A stretch of 64,000 bases of DNA, from positions 248,001 to 312,000 of the IMG/VR virus record IMGVR_UViG_3300028558_000791; one strand, 5' to 3'. Every line of letters starts with the position of its first letter. Within the stretch, counting starts at the first letter, position 1. Made by a program: the position numbers and the translations under genes. Of the stretch, positions 25,866 through 33,813 are shown piece after piece. The notes under the pieces were generated by a model. That model saw only the letters and a program-made list of their open reading frames with translations, ran no database searches and was not told the DNA's origin. This DNA comes from a virus.

Positions 25866-26726
25866 ATGAGGGCACTGGTCCTGTCCGGTGGCGGATCTAA
25901 AGGGGCGTATCAAGCAGGAGCACTCAAATACATTTTGGGTGAGAAGCGTGTTGCCTATGATGCTCTATGTGGTGTCAGCGTAGGGGCAATTAATGTTGCC
26001 TTTTTAGCCATGTATAAGTTGAGTGAAGAAACAGAATCTGCTGAGAAGCTCGTCAAAATGTGGTCTCAACTAGATAGCTCTTCAATTTACAAACGCTGGT
26101 TTCCTTTTGGACGTTGGCATGCCATTTGGAAGAATAGTTTCTTCGATAGTGCACCACTTCACAATCTTTTGAAGTCAGAGATTAGCCTCGATAAGATTAG
26201 AGAAAGCGGGAAGCAGGTCAATGTAGGCACTGTTTCTCTTAGCTCGGGTAAATATACCATTTTTGATCAGACATCAGACCATTTTATTGATGCTGTCATT
26301 GCTTCAGCTTCGTTCCCCGGTATGTTAACGCCTGTTAATTTTCTAGGTCAGATATGGACTGATGGTGGAGTTAAAGAGATTTCACCCATCAAGAAGGCCG
26401 TAGAGCTGGGTGCTGACATTATTGATATCATCATCACTAGCCCAATGGCCAGAATTAAGAAATTCATTGAGAATCCAACGACGGTTGATATTCTTAAGCG
26501 TAGTATAGACCTATCTACTGATAAAATCATGGCAAACGATATTGAAAAGGTAGAAATGTATAATCTACTTGCTCAGAATGGCCTTTCTCATAAGAAATTC
26601 GTTAAGCTCAATATCATTAGACCGGAAAACAATTTGATTGAAGATCTTTTGGATTTTAGACCCGAGAAAATACAGGAAATGATGGAAAAGGGCTACAAAG
26701 ATGCGGTTACCAATTACATAATGTAA
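25866..26726 (+). CDS. patatin-like phospholipase (copy 2)
   Basis: A 286-residue paralogue of the preceding gene with an AGAGG ribosome binding site. GGGSKG is at residues 8-13, G36-V-S38-V-G40 carries the nucleophile, and D166-G-G completes the dyad. Identical spacing of all three motifs and shared stretches such as KRWFPFGR show tandem duplication; divergence throughout shows it is not recent. Both copies keep their catalytic residues, so both may be active, perhaps on different lipids or at different times. It lies upstream of small beta-rich structural genes in the fibre operon. Confidence 0.85.
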   Translation: MRALVLSGGGSKGAYQAGALKYILGEKRVAYDALCGVSVGAINVAFLAMYKLSEETESAEKLVKMWSQLDSSSIYKRWFPFGRWHAIWKNSFFDSAPLHNLLKSEISLDKIRESGKQVNVGTVSLSSGKYTIFDQTSDHFIDAVIASASFPGMLTPVNFLGQIWTDGGVKEISPIKKAVELGADIIDIIITSPMARIKKFIENPTTVDILKRSIDLSTDKIMANDIEKVEMYNLLAQNGLSHKKFVKLNIIRPENNLIEDLLDFRPEKIQEMMEKGYKDAVTNYIM

Positions 26727-26755
26727 TAATTCTGTATAGTAGGAGAGGTATATCC

Positions 26756-27097
26756 ATGGGTTTTCCTAACGACCGCTCAAATAATCCGCTCGCACCCATT
26801 ACTTGGGGCAAAAGCTTCAATTTTTTCAAGAGTGTTACTCCAGGTTCTGCTACACCAGGTACTTTTGTAACCAATTGTGATGTGGTCATTACATTTCCTA
26901 CTTATACTGTAATGTTCTGGGTTCCAGCCGCCGCTACTAACATCCAATACTCTTTTGACGGAAGTACTGTTCATGGAATTCTTGATGGTAGCTTAGCTAC
27001 TGGTCCAAGAGAGTTAACTTTCCAAAATAGACCAATTAGCAAGATTTGGTTTTCTGGAACTGGTACGGTTCGTGTAGAGGCTTGGGGACTTAGATAA
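26756..27097 (+). CDS. small beta-rich structural protein
   Basis: A 113-residue protein with a strong GGAGAGG ribosome binding site. It is rich in Thr, Ser, Phe and Pro, with alternating strands (TYTVMFWVPAAATNIQYSF, then ISKIWFSGTGTVRVEAWG). It resembles small phage beta-sandwich proteins used as fibre caps or decoration. No named family was recognised; assignment rests on composition and on its place among fibre genes. Confidence 0.5.
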   Translation: MGFPNDRSNNPLAPITWGKSFNFFKSVTPGSATPGTFVTNCDVVITFPTYTVMFWVPAAATNIQYSFDGSTVHGILDGSLATGPRELTFQNRPISKIWFSGTGTVRVEAWGLR

Positions 27098-27106
27098 GGG
27101 GCGATA

Positions 27107-27472
27107 ATGTCAACTGTACTGTCGCATATGCCGGGCCAAACGGTCACCATAGTTCAGCAAGTTCTTAACTCTGACGGTTACAGAGCCGACGGCTATTCTC
27201 CTTATGGTTTTGGAGACCCAGTCATTGCCAGAATAGTTTATCCTGACTTATCATTAGCTGTTGGTTATCCGGCTGCCATGAATAAATTAGATGTTGGTCT
27301 TTTTTACTACTCATTTATATTGCCTACTGGAGCTGCCGCTGTTGGAACTTACATAGTAGACTTATACTGGTATCATCCAACTACATTACAACTACAACAA
27401 GATACTGTCTTGGTTGTTGTTACAGCGCCATTCGGAATCTATAGCGTAACTGTACCCTCGGTGCCACACTAA
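27107..27472 (+). CDS. small Ig-like beta-sandwich structural protein
   Basis: A 121-residue protein with an AAGGGG ribosome binding site. The pattern [18 protein letters not shown], then [13 protein letters not shown] and [21 protein letters not shown], looks like a small Ig-like domain. A related arrangement occurs in the first 110 residues of the protein at 30099-30998. It carries two DGY tripeptides. The stop overlaps the next ATG by one base, so it is coupled to the collagen-like fibre and may form its base. Confidence 0.5.
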   Translation: MSTVLSHMPGQTVTIVQQVLNSDGYRADGYSPYGFGDPVIARIVYPDLSLAVGYPAAMNKLDVGLFYYSFILPTGAAAVGTYIVDLYWYHPTTLQLQQDTVLVVVTAPFGIYSVTVPSVPH

Positions 27473-28185
27473 TGTCACAAATTCTACCTCCACTTATCCT
27501 GCCAACCCATGGTCCTGGTACTCCAACCAATCCTAATATAGGCCCACAAGGCCCAGTTGGCCCTATTGGTCCAGAAGGTCCACCAGGCCCTCCGGGTACT
27601 GATGGTGCTGACGGTGTTGATGGTACACCTGGAATTGATGGGGCACAGGGTGATGTCGGACCGCAGGGACCGACCGGAAACCAAGGGCCGCAAGGTGATG
27701 TTGGTCCGCAGGGACCACCTGGTACACCAGCAACTAGTGATCCAAATATTATGCATGGATACATGGCCGCACAAACCACGGACTTAGGACCAAACCAACA
27801 TCTTAAGTTTGATAGTTTGTATTTTCAAGTGGGCGGAAATATATCTTTAGATGCTTCTTCTGCATATACAACTGTATTTGGTCAGCCTAGTATTGGTCGT
27901 ATAACATTAGCCCCTAACCATACCTATAAAATGACTTTCAACCCCAATCGACTTGGTGGTTCTGGCGATATTACTTTTTGTTGGAGCAAAGCGGATACTA
28001 TTTCCGGTTCTCAACTTGGGCTTCAAACAAATGTACAAACCACAGGATCTTGTGGTGATGTTATAGCTTTCTATCAAACGGGCAGTTCGCCAGGTTTAAT
28101 ACAGCTCCTTATTACTGGAAATAATGGTGTCGATAATATTGGCGGCGATTATTTGCCATGGTTTTGTGTGGAGCAAATTGCATAA
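27472..28185 (+). CDS. collagen-like fibre with C1q-like head
   Basis: A 237-residue trimeric fibre. After a Pro-rich start, residues about 24-87 contain 21 uninterrupted Gly-X-Y triplets, many as GPQ, GPP or GPV, a collagen triple helix of roughly 18 nm by standard geometry. The C-terminal 145 residues ([16 protein letters not shown], then [16 protein letters not shown] and FWCVEQIA-type ending strand) resemble C1q/TNF-like globular heads that trimerise and bind ligands. The Gly-X-Y stretch makes an artefactual Pro-rich frame on the other strand. It is probably a short head or baseplate fibre. Confidence 0.85.
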   Translation: MSQILPPLILPTHGPGTPTNPNIGPQGPVGPIGPEGPPGPPGTDGADGVDGTPGIDGAQGDVGPQGPTGNQGPQGDVGPQGPPGTPATSDPNIMHGYMAAQTTDLGPNQHLKFDSLYFQVGGNISLDASSAYTTVFGQPSIGRITLAPNHTYKMTFNPNRLGGSGDITFCWSKADTISGSQLGLQTNVQTTGSCGDVIAFYQTGSSPGLIQLLITGNNGVDNIGGDYLPWFCVEQIA

Positions 28186-28199
28186 ATAACGAGTAGATA

Positions 28200-28517
28200 A
28201 TGAGTAAGCTAGTTAAGAATAAATGTGAAATCGAATCGTGCAATGTTACCGATCCTAAGCTACTAGAATTGCATCATATTATAGAAAGAACCGAGTTGAA
28301 CACAACTAACCATGATTTCAATCTGGCAATTCTATGTGCTAATTGTCATGGTTTGACCCATACGGGTCGACTTAAAATTATAGGCGTTTATCCATCCACG
28401 CAATTGCCAAACGGCCGCACTCTTATTTATGAGCTAGATGGAAAGAGAAACATTGAAGGCATCGATAAGCCTTATGTAGAATTCAAGAACAAGTCTTTCA
28501 AAATTGGAGTGGTATAA
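28200..28517 (+). CDS. HNH endonuclease-like protein
   Basis: A 105-residue protein with zinc-ribbon cysteines (CEIESC near residue 9 and CANC near residue 47) around an HNH core: LELHHIIER, then NHDFNLAILCANCHGLTH. The His-His, Asn and final His positions fit an active HNH nuclease. Free-standing HNH genes in phages are often homing endonucleases, but some act in packaging or on host DNA. Its place between fibre genes rather than beside terminase favours a mobile origin. The last bases overlap the next start (TAATG). Confidence 0.7.
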   Translation: MSKLVKNKCEIESCNVTDPKLLELHHIIERTELNTTNHDFNLAILCANCHGLTHTGRLKIIGVYPSTQLPNGRTLIYELDGKRNIEGIDKPYVEFKNKSFKIGVV

Positions 28518-28858
28518 TGAGTAAGAATCTTCAAATGGATACAACTAATCCAGATGATCTGAGCAATAAGGTTACTAGCGAGATGGATACTCGCAAAAAA
28601 TTTCTTACGGTTGCAAGATGGGCAGGTAGAGATAAGGATATGTTAACTCTTTTCTACAAGTTTGATAAGCTACAGCGAGAAACTACTGATGATAGTAAGA
28701 AAAGGGATATCGCTAAAATTGGTGCGACAGAAGTATACAAACTATTAGGCGAGTGCTTTGCCTCTTTGAAAAATAGCAATGCTCTAGTCATTCCAGGTTT
28801 GGACTCTCATATGGGAGAACTTTGGGTGGATGGCGAGTTAGTTTATAAGGATAAGTGA
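28517..28858 (+). CDS. unidentified small helical protein
   Basis: A 113-residue hydrophilic protein coupled to the HNH gene by a one-base TAATG overlap, with GGAG upstream. Mostly helical (TRKKFLTVARWAGRDKDML, then KKRDIAKIGATEVYKLLGE), ending with a short strand pair GELWVDGELVY. No known motif. It sits between an HNH protein and a cold-shock protein, so a small accessory rather than structural role is likely. Confidence 0.5.
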   Translation: MSKNLQMDTTNPDDLSNKVTSEMDTRKKFLTVARWAGRDKDMLTLFYKFDKLQRETTDDSKKRDIAKIGATEVYKLLGECFASLKNSNALVIPGLDSHMGELWVDGELVYKDK

Positions 28859-28861
28859 AAT

Positions 28862-29095
28862 ATGACCGACGAAAAGTTTTATGGTGAAGTATTGTGGTTC
28901 GACCCTAAGAGGGGCTTCGGATTTATTGGTTGGGAAAAAGAAGGAGTCAAACAAAAAGATATGTTTGTTCACTTTTCTGACGTCACTTGTGAGGGATTCA
29001 AAACTCTCTACAAGCATCAGAAGGTTTCCTTTGGATTAGGTGTTAACAAACACGGAACTCCAAAAGCAACTAATGTCGAAATTATGAAGAACTAA
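28862..29095 (+). CDS. cold-shock domain nucleic-acid-binding protein
   Basis: A 77-residue CspA-like OB-fold protein. It contains RNP1 (KRGFGFIGW) and RNP2 (DMFVHF) with the aromatic residues that stack on single-stranded RNA or DNA, and closes with GTPKATNVEI. Length is normal for the family. Phage-borne cold-shock proteins may act as RNA chaperones or transcription antiterminators during infection; the role is inferred. It is the last + strand gene before a three-gene minus-strand operon, with two genes meeting tail to tail. Confidence 0.9.
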   Translation: MTDEKFYGEVLWFDPKRGFGFIGWEKEGVKQKDMFVHFSDVTCEGFKTLYKHQKVSFGLGVNKHGTPKATNVEIMKN

Positions 29096-29407
29096 TTACT
29101 TCCTAAAGAAAATTTGAATAATCTGCGCCACTAATGCGAGCAAGCCTGTGACGAATAATACCTGGATTTTGAATAGATCTTTGGCGGTGTCATCGGCTTT
29201 TTCTATTAGCTTGTCCAACTTTTCCTCAATACTTTCTTGAGTACTCTGGTTGTCATTAAGCAAGCCGATGATCTCTTCATTCTGATCAGCAACAGCCGTT
29301 TCAATTTCAACGGCCTTTTTGTTGACTTCTAGAATGATTTCCAGATCTCTTTTCTTGACTTGGTCTGCAAGGAAGGTAGCTCTTTCCTTGTCTCGGTCGA
29401 TAGGCAT
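29096..29407 (-). CDS. tail-anchored coiled-coil membrane protein
   Basis: A 103-residue protein. Residues 10-75 are a charged, heptad-like helix (VNKKAVEIETAVADQNEEI, IEEKLDKLIEKADD). Residues about 79-101 (IQVLFVTGLLALVAQIIQIF) form a single C-terminal membrane helix with a short basic end (RK). This is a tail-anchored layout. A holin, spanin or superinfection role is possible but no family motif supports it. The start overlaps the stop of the upstream gene by one base, so it is coupled within a minus-strand operon. Confidence 0.6.
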   Translation of the reverse strand: MPIDRDKERATFLADQVKKRDLEIILEVNKKAVEIETAVADQNEEIIGLLNDNQSTQESIEEKLDKLIEKADDTAKDLFKIQVLFVTGLLALVAQIIQIFFRK

Positions 29408-29613
29408 TATTCTCCAGATTTTTGAGTATTTTTCTTCACCTTCTTGCTAGTACCCTTACTCTTTCTAGTCTTGATATTAGTGATTGTCGCTTCACATTTG
29501 TCATTCAATTTTTTGTACTCGTCAACAATAGTTGCTTCGACCTCTTCTAATTGTTCCTGTTCGGAAATTAGAATCTGATCAATAACATTAGCGAGCAGTT
29601 TGCGAGAATGCAT
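29407..29613 (-). CDS. small lysine-rich coiled-coil protein
   Basis: A 68-residue protein; residues 1-45 are an acidic amphipathic helix (ILISEQEQLEEVEATIVDEY) and the last 22 are strongly basic (TRKSKGTSKKVKKNTQKSG). No known family. It is the middle gene of the three-gene minus-strand operon, two bases after the first gene and overlapping the third. The basic tail could bind nucleic acid or phospholipid head groups, but this is not supported further. Confidence 0.5.
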   Translation of the reverse strand: MHSRKLLANVIDQILISEQEQLEEVEATIVDEYKKLNDKCEATITNIKTRKSKGTSKKVKKNTQKSGE

Positions 29614-29615
29614 GT

Positions 29616-30050
29616 TTATACCTTCTTAGGTGGATTGATAACGCTTCTCTGCAAATCAATTTCAGCAAGATCGGCGTTCTCTTGAGCGTAGATTTCATCT
29701 TGCTTCTTTTGATCTTCATCTGAAACCTTTAACTCTTCGTATTCTTCTTCATTAACTCTATATAATGATCGAGCCCTATCTGGAATGATGGAGCCGTATA
29801 CGATTTGTATTTTGTTTCTTTCAGGGTCAGGCGGTGGTACGTTACGTACTACTACCTTGTCTCTTTTCTTGAACAAAGAGCCGGATTCCTTGGATTTTAG
29901 AAGCTGCTCTATCGTATACTTGTAATGTCTGTCATCTAGCAAATTGATACTGGAGAAAGCTCTAATATTCAAAGCTAAATCGGCCAATGTGACATTCATT
30001 GGCGACATATTGGTTACCCAAAAAGTACGCTTTGGAGAAGTAGTTTTCAT
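29616..30050 (-). CDS. unidentified protein, first gene of the minus-strand operon
   Basis: A 144-residue protein. It begins MKTTSPKRTFWVTNMSPMNV and continues with LADLALNIRAFSSINLLDD, a beta-type domain that resembles small phage structural modules. A basic stretch LFKKRDKVVVRNVPPPD follows, and the C-terminal 50 residues are acidic and helical. It lies 48 bases from the divergent + strand gene at 30099 and leads the minus-strand operon. Unlike its two partners it could be a minor virion protein; function unknown. Confidence 0.5.
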   Translation of the reverse strand: MKTTSPKRTFWVTNMSPMNVTLADLALNIRAFSSINLLDDRHYKYTIEQLLKSKESGSLFKKRDKVVVRNVPPPDPERNKIQIVYGSIIPDRARSLYRVNEEEYEELKVSDEDQKKQDEIYAQENADLAEIDLQRSVINPPKKV

Positions 30051-30098
30051 ACCATAATGTAAGTATATTCATAATTTGACATAATGCCAGAGGCGTAA
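30051..30098. promoter_or_regulatory. divergent promoter gap with GTAAGTAT element
   Basis: The 48-base gap between divergent genes must drive both directions. It contains GTAAGTAT at 30059-30066, a member of the candidate late element family, 40 bases before the + strand start. It also contains TTCATAATTTGACAT at 30068-30082, a 15-mer that recurs exactly before the gene at 42795. No consensus sigma70 pair with correct spacing was found. Confidence 0.4.
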
Positions 30099-30998
30099 AT
30101 GGTGATAAAAGCACGTGGTGAATTGATTGATGTTACAGATCAAGTCAATCTAACTGTTAAATTCAAGGATGCGATGGGGAACCCGATTGATACGGACTCC
30201 TTCCCAACAATTTCTATCGTTCAGCCAAGCGGGTTAGTCGCCCTTGCTCCGACCTCGGCCGGAGTTACCCACGTGTCGACTGGCCAGTATTCTTTTATAT
30301 TTACTGTTCCAATCAACGGTCCCTATGGAGCCTTCAACGATATCTGGACTGGTTTCGTCAACGGATATCGTATTGAGACTACATTTACTTTTGTAGTTGA
30401 CCATACCCAAATTCCAAGTATTAATTCCGATGGTTATGTTCATTTAGGAGACGACCCTGGATTCAATTACTCCCAGTGCGCCACCATCAATATCAATAAA
30501 CTTATTAAATCCCTAAAAGCCAGACTTAACAGTTCTGGTAAAGCAAAGTCAGCAGACGCCTATGGAAACACAATCTATGTTGACTGTGATATCTTCTCCA
30601 TCTCTATGCTTACAACTTTTCTAGCCACTGCTTTGTGGGACTTCAACCAAGTACCTTATTTTACGTTTTTTACATTTGATGAAGATGACTTCGTCAATCA
30701 GTTCGGTGAAATTTTGGTAGAAGGTGCTACACTATACGCATTGGCATCCAAATCCCTTATCGAACGTGGTCGTGAGTTCCAAATTACGGATAACGGATTG
30801 AGTTTCAATCCTCCAACTGTTTCTGAGCTTATGCAAACTCAATACAGCACACTCCTATCTCACTACTGGGAAAAGCTGAAGTATATTAAGAACAGCTTGC
30901 GTCCATCACCAAGAGGCTTGGGTGTATTCAGCATGAACAGTGCTATCAATCCAGCGTTCGCAAGACTAAGACACTTGCGTGCTCGTAGAATCGTTTAA
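30099..30998 (+). CDS. probable neck or tail-completion structural protein
   Basis: A 299-residue protein with GAGG upstream. Residues 1-110 look like an Ig-like beta domain (VNLTVKFKDAMGNPIDTD, then STGQYSFIFTVP). The rest is helical (INKLIKSLKARLNSSGKA, FATALWDFNQVPYF-type and LVEGATLYALASKSLIERG), ending in basic RHLRARRIV. This two-part layout suits a head-tail connector or baseplate adaptor, but no named family was recognised. It ends convergently with the minus-strand 2H phosphoesterase, overlapping by four bases. Confidence 0.55.
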   Translation: MVIKARGELIDVTDQVNLTVKFKDAMGNPIDTDSFPTISIVQPSGLVALAPTSAGVTHVSTGQYSFIFTVPINGPYGAFNDIWTGFVNGYRIETTFTFVVDHTQIPSINSDGYVHLGDDPGFNYSQCATININKLIKSLKARLNSSGKAKSADAYGNTIYVDCDIFSISMLTTFLATALWDFNQVPYFTFFTFDEDDFVNQFGEILVEGATLYALASKSLIERGREFQITDNGLSFNPPTVSELMQTQYSTLLSHYWEKLKYIKNSLRPSPRGLGVFSMNSAINPAFARLRHLRARRIV

Positions 30999-31612
30999 CG
31001 TTCTTTAGCTCGTCTCTCATAAGAAGGTGTCAAGTAATCCTGTAACGGATTGCCAGCAATCTTCTCGAAGATTTCAGTCTTCTTGATTAAGATGGCATTC
31101 TTATCCATTTTGGGACCTGCTAACGGAAACGTAACAAAGATTCGATCATCACCGTGGTCTCCGCCCCAGAGAACAATCTCTGAAACTACAAACTCAACAG
31201 AGTGAAATTTCTCCTCATCTGGTTTCTCTTCTGAGTACGCTAATGTGATGTGGGGTTTGAAGTCTTTATGGGTCTTAGAGAAGTCAATGTCACTATCATC
31301 AAAGTTCTCGGCTAACTTTTTACGTAGCTTCATTAACTCATCGGAGTTAACCTTGCCAATGACAGGTATCTTGCCTTCTGGATTTTTAGGGAAGGAACTG
31401 ACCTTATTTATTTTGGCTAGGAAAGGGCGAAACTTAGAAACTACCTCATAGGTTGCTTCCAAAGATTTAACCAATTCAGTAATTGGCCATTCCTTCTGAA
31501 AGTGTAGAAGGGTGATGTGCATATCTGATGTGGCGGTTTTTTCGCCAGGCACGTCTATTTGTGCTAGTAAGCGTGCGGTTTCGTGTGGTATTCTGATTCC
31601 TAGAAAGGCCAT
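30995..31612 (-). CDS. 2H phosphoesterase family protein
   Basis: A 205-residue protein with two HxT motifs, H32-I-T34 and H121-I-T123, in the spacing of the 2H phosphoesterase superfamily (LigT, CPDases, phage Acb1). Both histidines and threonines are present, so it is probably active on a 2'-5' or cyclic phosphodiester. The start is supported by GAGGA. Known roles in the family include tRNA splicing-type reactions, RNA end healing and degradation of cyclic oligonucleotide signals in CBASS defence. The substrate cannot be deduced. The final 30 residues (IFEKIAGNPLQDYLTPSY) extend beyond the core fold. Confidence 0.8.
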   Translation of the reverse strand: MAFLGIRIPHETARLLAQIDVPGEKTATSDMHITLLHFQKEWPITELVKSLEATYEVVSKFRPFLAKINKVSSFPKNPEGKIPVIGKVNSDELMKLRKKLAENFDDSDIDFSKTHKDFKPHITLAYSEEKPDEEKFHSVEFVVSEIVLWGGDHGDDRIFVTFPLAGPKMDKNAILIKKTEIFEKIAGNPLQDYLTPSYERRAKER

Positions 31613-31649
31613 GTGTCCTCGATAATATGACTATTTAGCCATAAACAAT

Positions 31650-32174
31650 ATGAGTTCTAAAGACGAAGAGAAGATTCCACTTTCTCAAATCAAAAAACTG
31701 CCCTATAAGTCTCTGAATCGCATGATCAAAAAAATGCGCGAGTATTTGAAGACAAATGAAGTAGTTCAAAAGATGTTCGAAGAGTATGAAGTGGATATTT
31801 CTGAAATTGATTATATTCCAATGATGTTTGGCAACCTAGAAGTGTCTGCCAAGACAGATCACGGCGTTATTATTTTCAATTACAAGTTATTGACCGATGC
31901 TGACTGGTTCAAAGACTTTTCCTATGGTGTTCATGAGATGACTCACTGGTTGCAACAGACAACTGGTACTAAAGCCACTAAGAGTTCCGATGACGGAAGC
32001 TATTTGGATAATCCATATGAGCAAGAAGGCTTTCAGAACCAAGTTCAATATATTGCAGATCAATTTGGCGATCAAGAGGCTGAACAATACGTCGATGACT
32101 TACTAGAACATCATGAAGTGGAAGATAAAAAAGAGGTCAAGGAAAAGAAAGAGACCTTGATGGCAAAAGTATAA
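31650..32174 (+). CDS. HExxH zinc metallopeptidase-like protein
   Basis: A 174-residue protein whose H95-E-M-T-H99 motif (VHEMTHWLQQ) matches the gluzincin/zincin zinc site. A downstream Glu in NPYEQEGFQNQ (residues about 119-124) is a good third ligand. The C-terminus is a charged helix (EVEDKKEVKEKKET). There is no signal peptide. Small cytosolic zincins of this kind are widespread in phages with unknown substrates. It could process a virion protein or a host factor. It lies between the 2H phosphoesterase and a structural gene. Confidence 0.65.
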   Translation: MSSKDEEKIPLSQIKKLPYKSLNRMIKKMREYLKTNEVVQKMFEEYEVDISEIDYIPMMFGNLEVSAKTDHGVIIFNYKLLTDADWFKDFSYGVHEMTHWLQQTTGTKATKSSDDGSYLDNPYEQEGFQNQVQYIADQFGDQEAEQYVDDLLEHHEVEDKKEVKEKKETLMAKV

Positions 32175-32228
32175 TCATTCCGCTGTCACTTGTCCAGCCG
32201 TCGGCTAATAAAATCGAATTAGGGTATA

Positions 32229-33809
32229 ATGGTTCATTACTCTAATCCTATCATGTCCGGTTTGGACGCGGTCGCCTCTCTTGGAGATGGCTATACCATT
32301 AATATGGCTTGGTTCCCGGCCCAGCCTAATGTGTTCACCAACAAAATAGCATATCACCTTTATTATTCCACGGATAAGAGAACCGTCTTTTCAGAAGGCG
32401 TAAAATTTGTCATTGTTGATGGCTCAACGTCCGCTAATATCATCGATCTAACTCCAGGACAAGACTATTGGTTTTCAGTTAGAGCAGTAGAATACAATCC
32501 CACTCAAGTTACCTTCCTTCAGAATCTTCCAGTTGCTCATGACAACGTTAGATTCTACCCAAGCAGTATTCTAAGATCAGATATTGGCCCCAATGACCTA
32601 GTCATTCCTCTAATTGATATTGATGGGTTCCCAAATAGTGGACTTATTAAAATTGGTGTTGAGCTTATTCAATATTTAGCATTAGATACTGTTAATAAGA
32701 ATTTGATTGTTCCAACCATCAATGGTAGAGGCTATAATTTTACTCCTGATACCTTACATACCGTTTCAGGTTTTGATGGTTACAATACCTGGAGTCCAAT
32801 TGTTAGTATGTTTGCTATTGAAGAGAGTGATGGATTCGATGCTATCTTTGCTTGTCAATCTAGGTTTGAATACCCTCATTTTCCATTTACAATCATCGAT
32901 GGATATCACCAAGTTCTCAAAGATCTTTTATCAACTGATTTAAGCGCGGCTGATGCAGCGAACGTTACATTTCCAGCATATGACTACTCAGGTTATCATA
33001 GAACGGATCCGGTTCAGTTATTAGATGGTACTTGTGTAGGTAGTTACATTGGCGGAGAGCAGGGCTGTATTGATGCCTATGGCAACTTCAATATTGTACG
33101 CGGAATGTCTCTACAAGATCAAAACACTCAACGTCAAGACATTCTATTATCTGTGACTGGTCGTCCAGCCGTGCTGATCAGAAGAGTTCAGACTGGAGTT
33201 ACTTGTTCTTGTTATCTAACATCTAGTGAATACCAAGATGACAGATGTCCATTCTGTTATGGTACCAAGTTTGTTTTCGGTTACGAACAATATTTCAATC
33301 CAAGACGTTCGGATGGCAGAATCTTAGTAAGACCAGGCCCAACCGCTGAAAATCTCAAGATGCATGAAGCTGGTTTAGAATCTGAGTATCCACTCGATCT
33401 TTGGACGCTTACTGTACCAACCATTAAGACTAGAGACGTATTGATTCTATTCGATCAGGATGATAATGAAGAGTTTAGATATGAGGTCTCTGATGTAATC
33501 AGAAACAACACTATCAATGGATTAGATGGCGGTCAGCATCTTAAGACCTTCAGAATTCGTAAGACTGATCCTGCGTATCAGATTCGTACCTTTAGGAATA
33601 CGGCTGATTTTCCATCTAAACTCAATACCAGTTTGGGATTCGCTCCAGGACTACCTCCTCATACTCATGAGATTGTCATAAATGAAAAGATTTTGTCAGT
33701 TTCTCAGATAAATCAAACCACTGCCCTATCACAGGGCCATAACCACCCGATTGTAAATGGTCAAGTAATGGAAGTTCTAGGACATACTCATACAATCATC
33801 TTACCGTAA
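32229..33809 (+). CDS. appendage protein with FN3-like, zinc and HxH motifs
   Basis: A 526-residue protein with AGGGT upstream. Residues about 15-105 resemble a fibronectin III domain (KIAYHLYYSTDKRTVF, then DLTPGQDYWFSVRAVEYN). Residues about 325-343 hold CSCYLT...DDRCPFCYGTKF, a CxC plus CxxC zinc site. The last 60 residues carry PPHTHEI, GHNHPI and GHTHTI, three HxH motifs like the metal-binding histidines that knit trimers at the tips of phage fibres such as T4 gp12. Probably a baseplate or short-fibre protein; the combination is unusual. Confidence 0.65.
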   Translation: MVHYSNPIMSGLDAVASLGDGYTINMAWFPAQPNVFTNKIAYHLYYSTDKRTVFSEGVKFVIVDGSTSANIIDLTPGQDYWFSVRAVEYNPTQVTFLQNLPVAHDNVRFYPSSILRSDIGPNDLVIPLIDIDGFPNSGLIKIGVELIQYLALDTVNKNLIVPTINGRGYNFTPDTLHTVSGFDGYNTWSPIVSMFAIEESDGFDAIFACQSRFEYPHFPFTIIDGYHQVLKDLLSTDLSAADAANVTFPAYDYSGYHRTDPVQLLDGTCVGSYIGGEQGCIDAYGNFNIVRGMSLQDQNTQRQDILLSVTGRPAVLIRRVQTGVTCSCYLTSSEYQDDRCPFCYGTKFVFGYEQYFNPRRSDGRILVRPGPTAENLKMHEAGLESEYPLDLWTLTVPTIKTRDVLILFDQDDNEEFRYEVSDVIRNNTINGLDGGQHLKTFRIRKTDPAYQIRTFRNTADFPSKLNTSLGFAPGLPPHTHEIVINEKILSVSQINQTTALSQGHNHPIVNGQVMEVLGHTHTIILP

Positions 33810-33813
33810 TGCA

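Noticed and set aside
27420-27779. Minus-strand Pro/Gly-rich frame
   Set aside because: Mirror of the Gly-X-Y codons of the collagen-like fibre; no ribosome binding site and fully overlaps a convincing gene.
28200-28517. HNH as packaging-associated nuclease
   Set aside because: No terminase or portal gene nearby in the window; free-standing homing-type origin is more economical.
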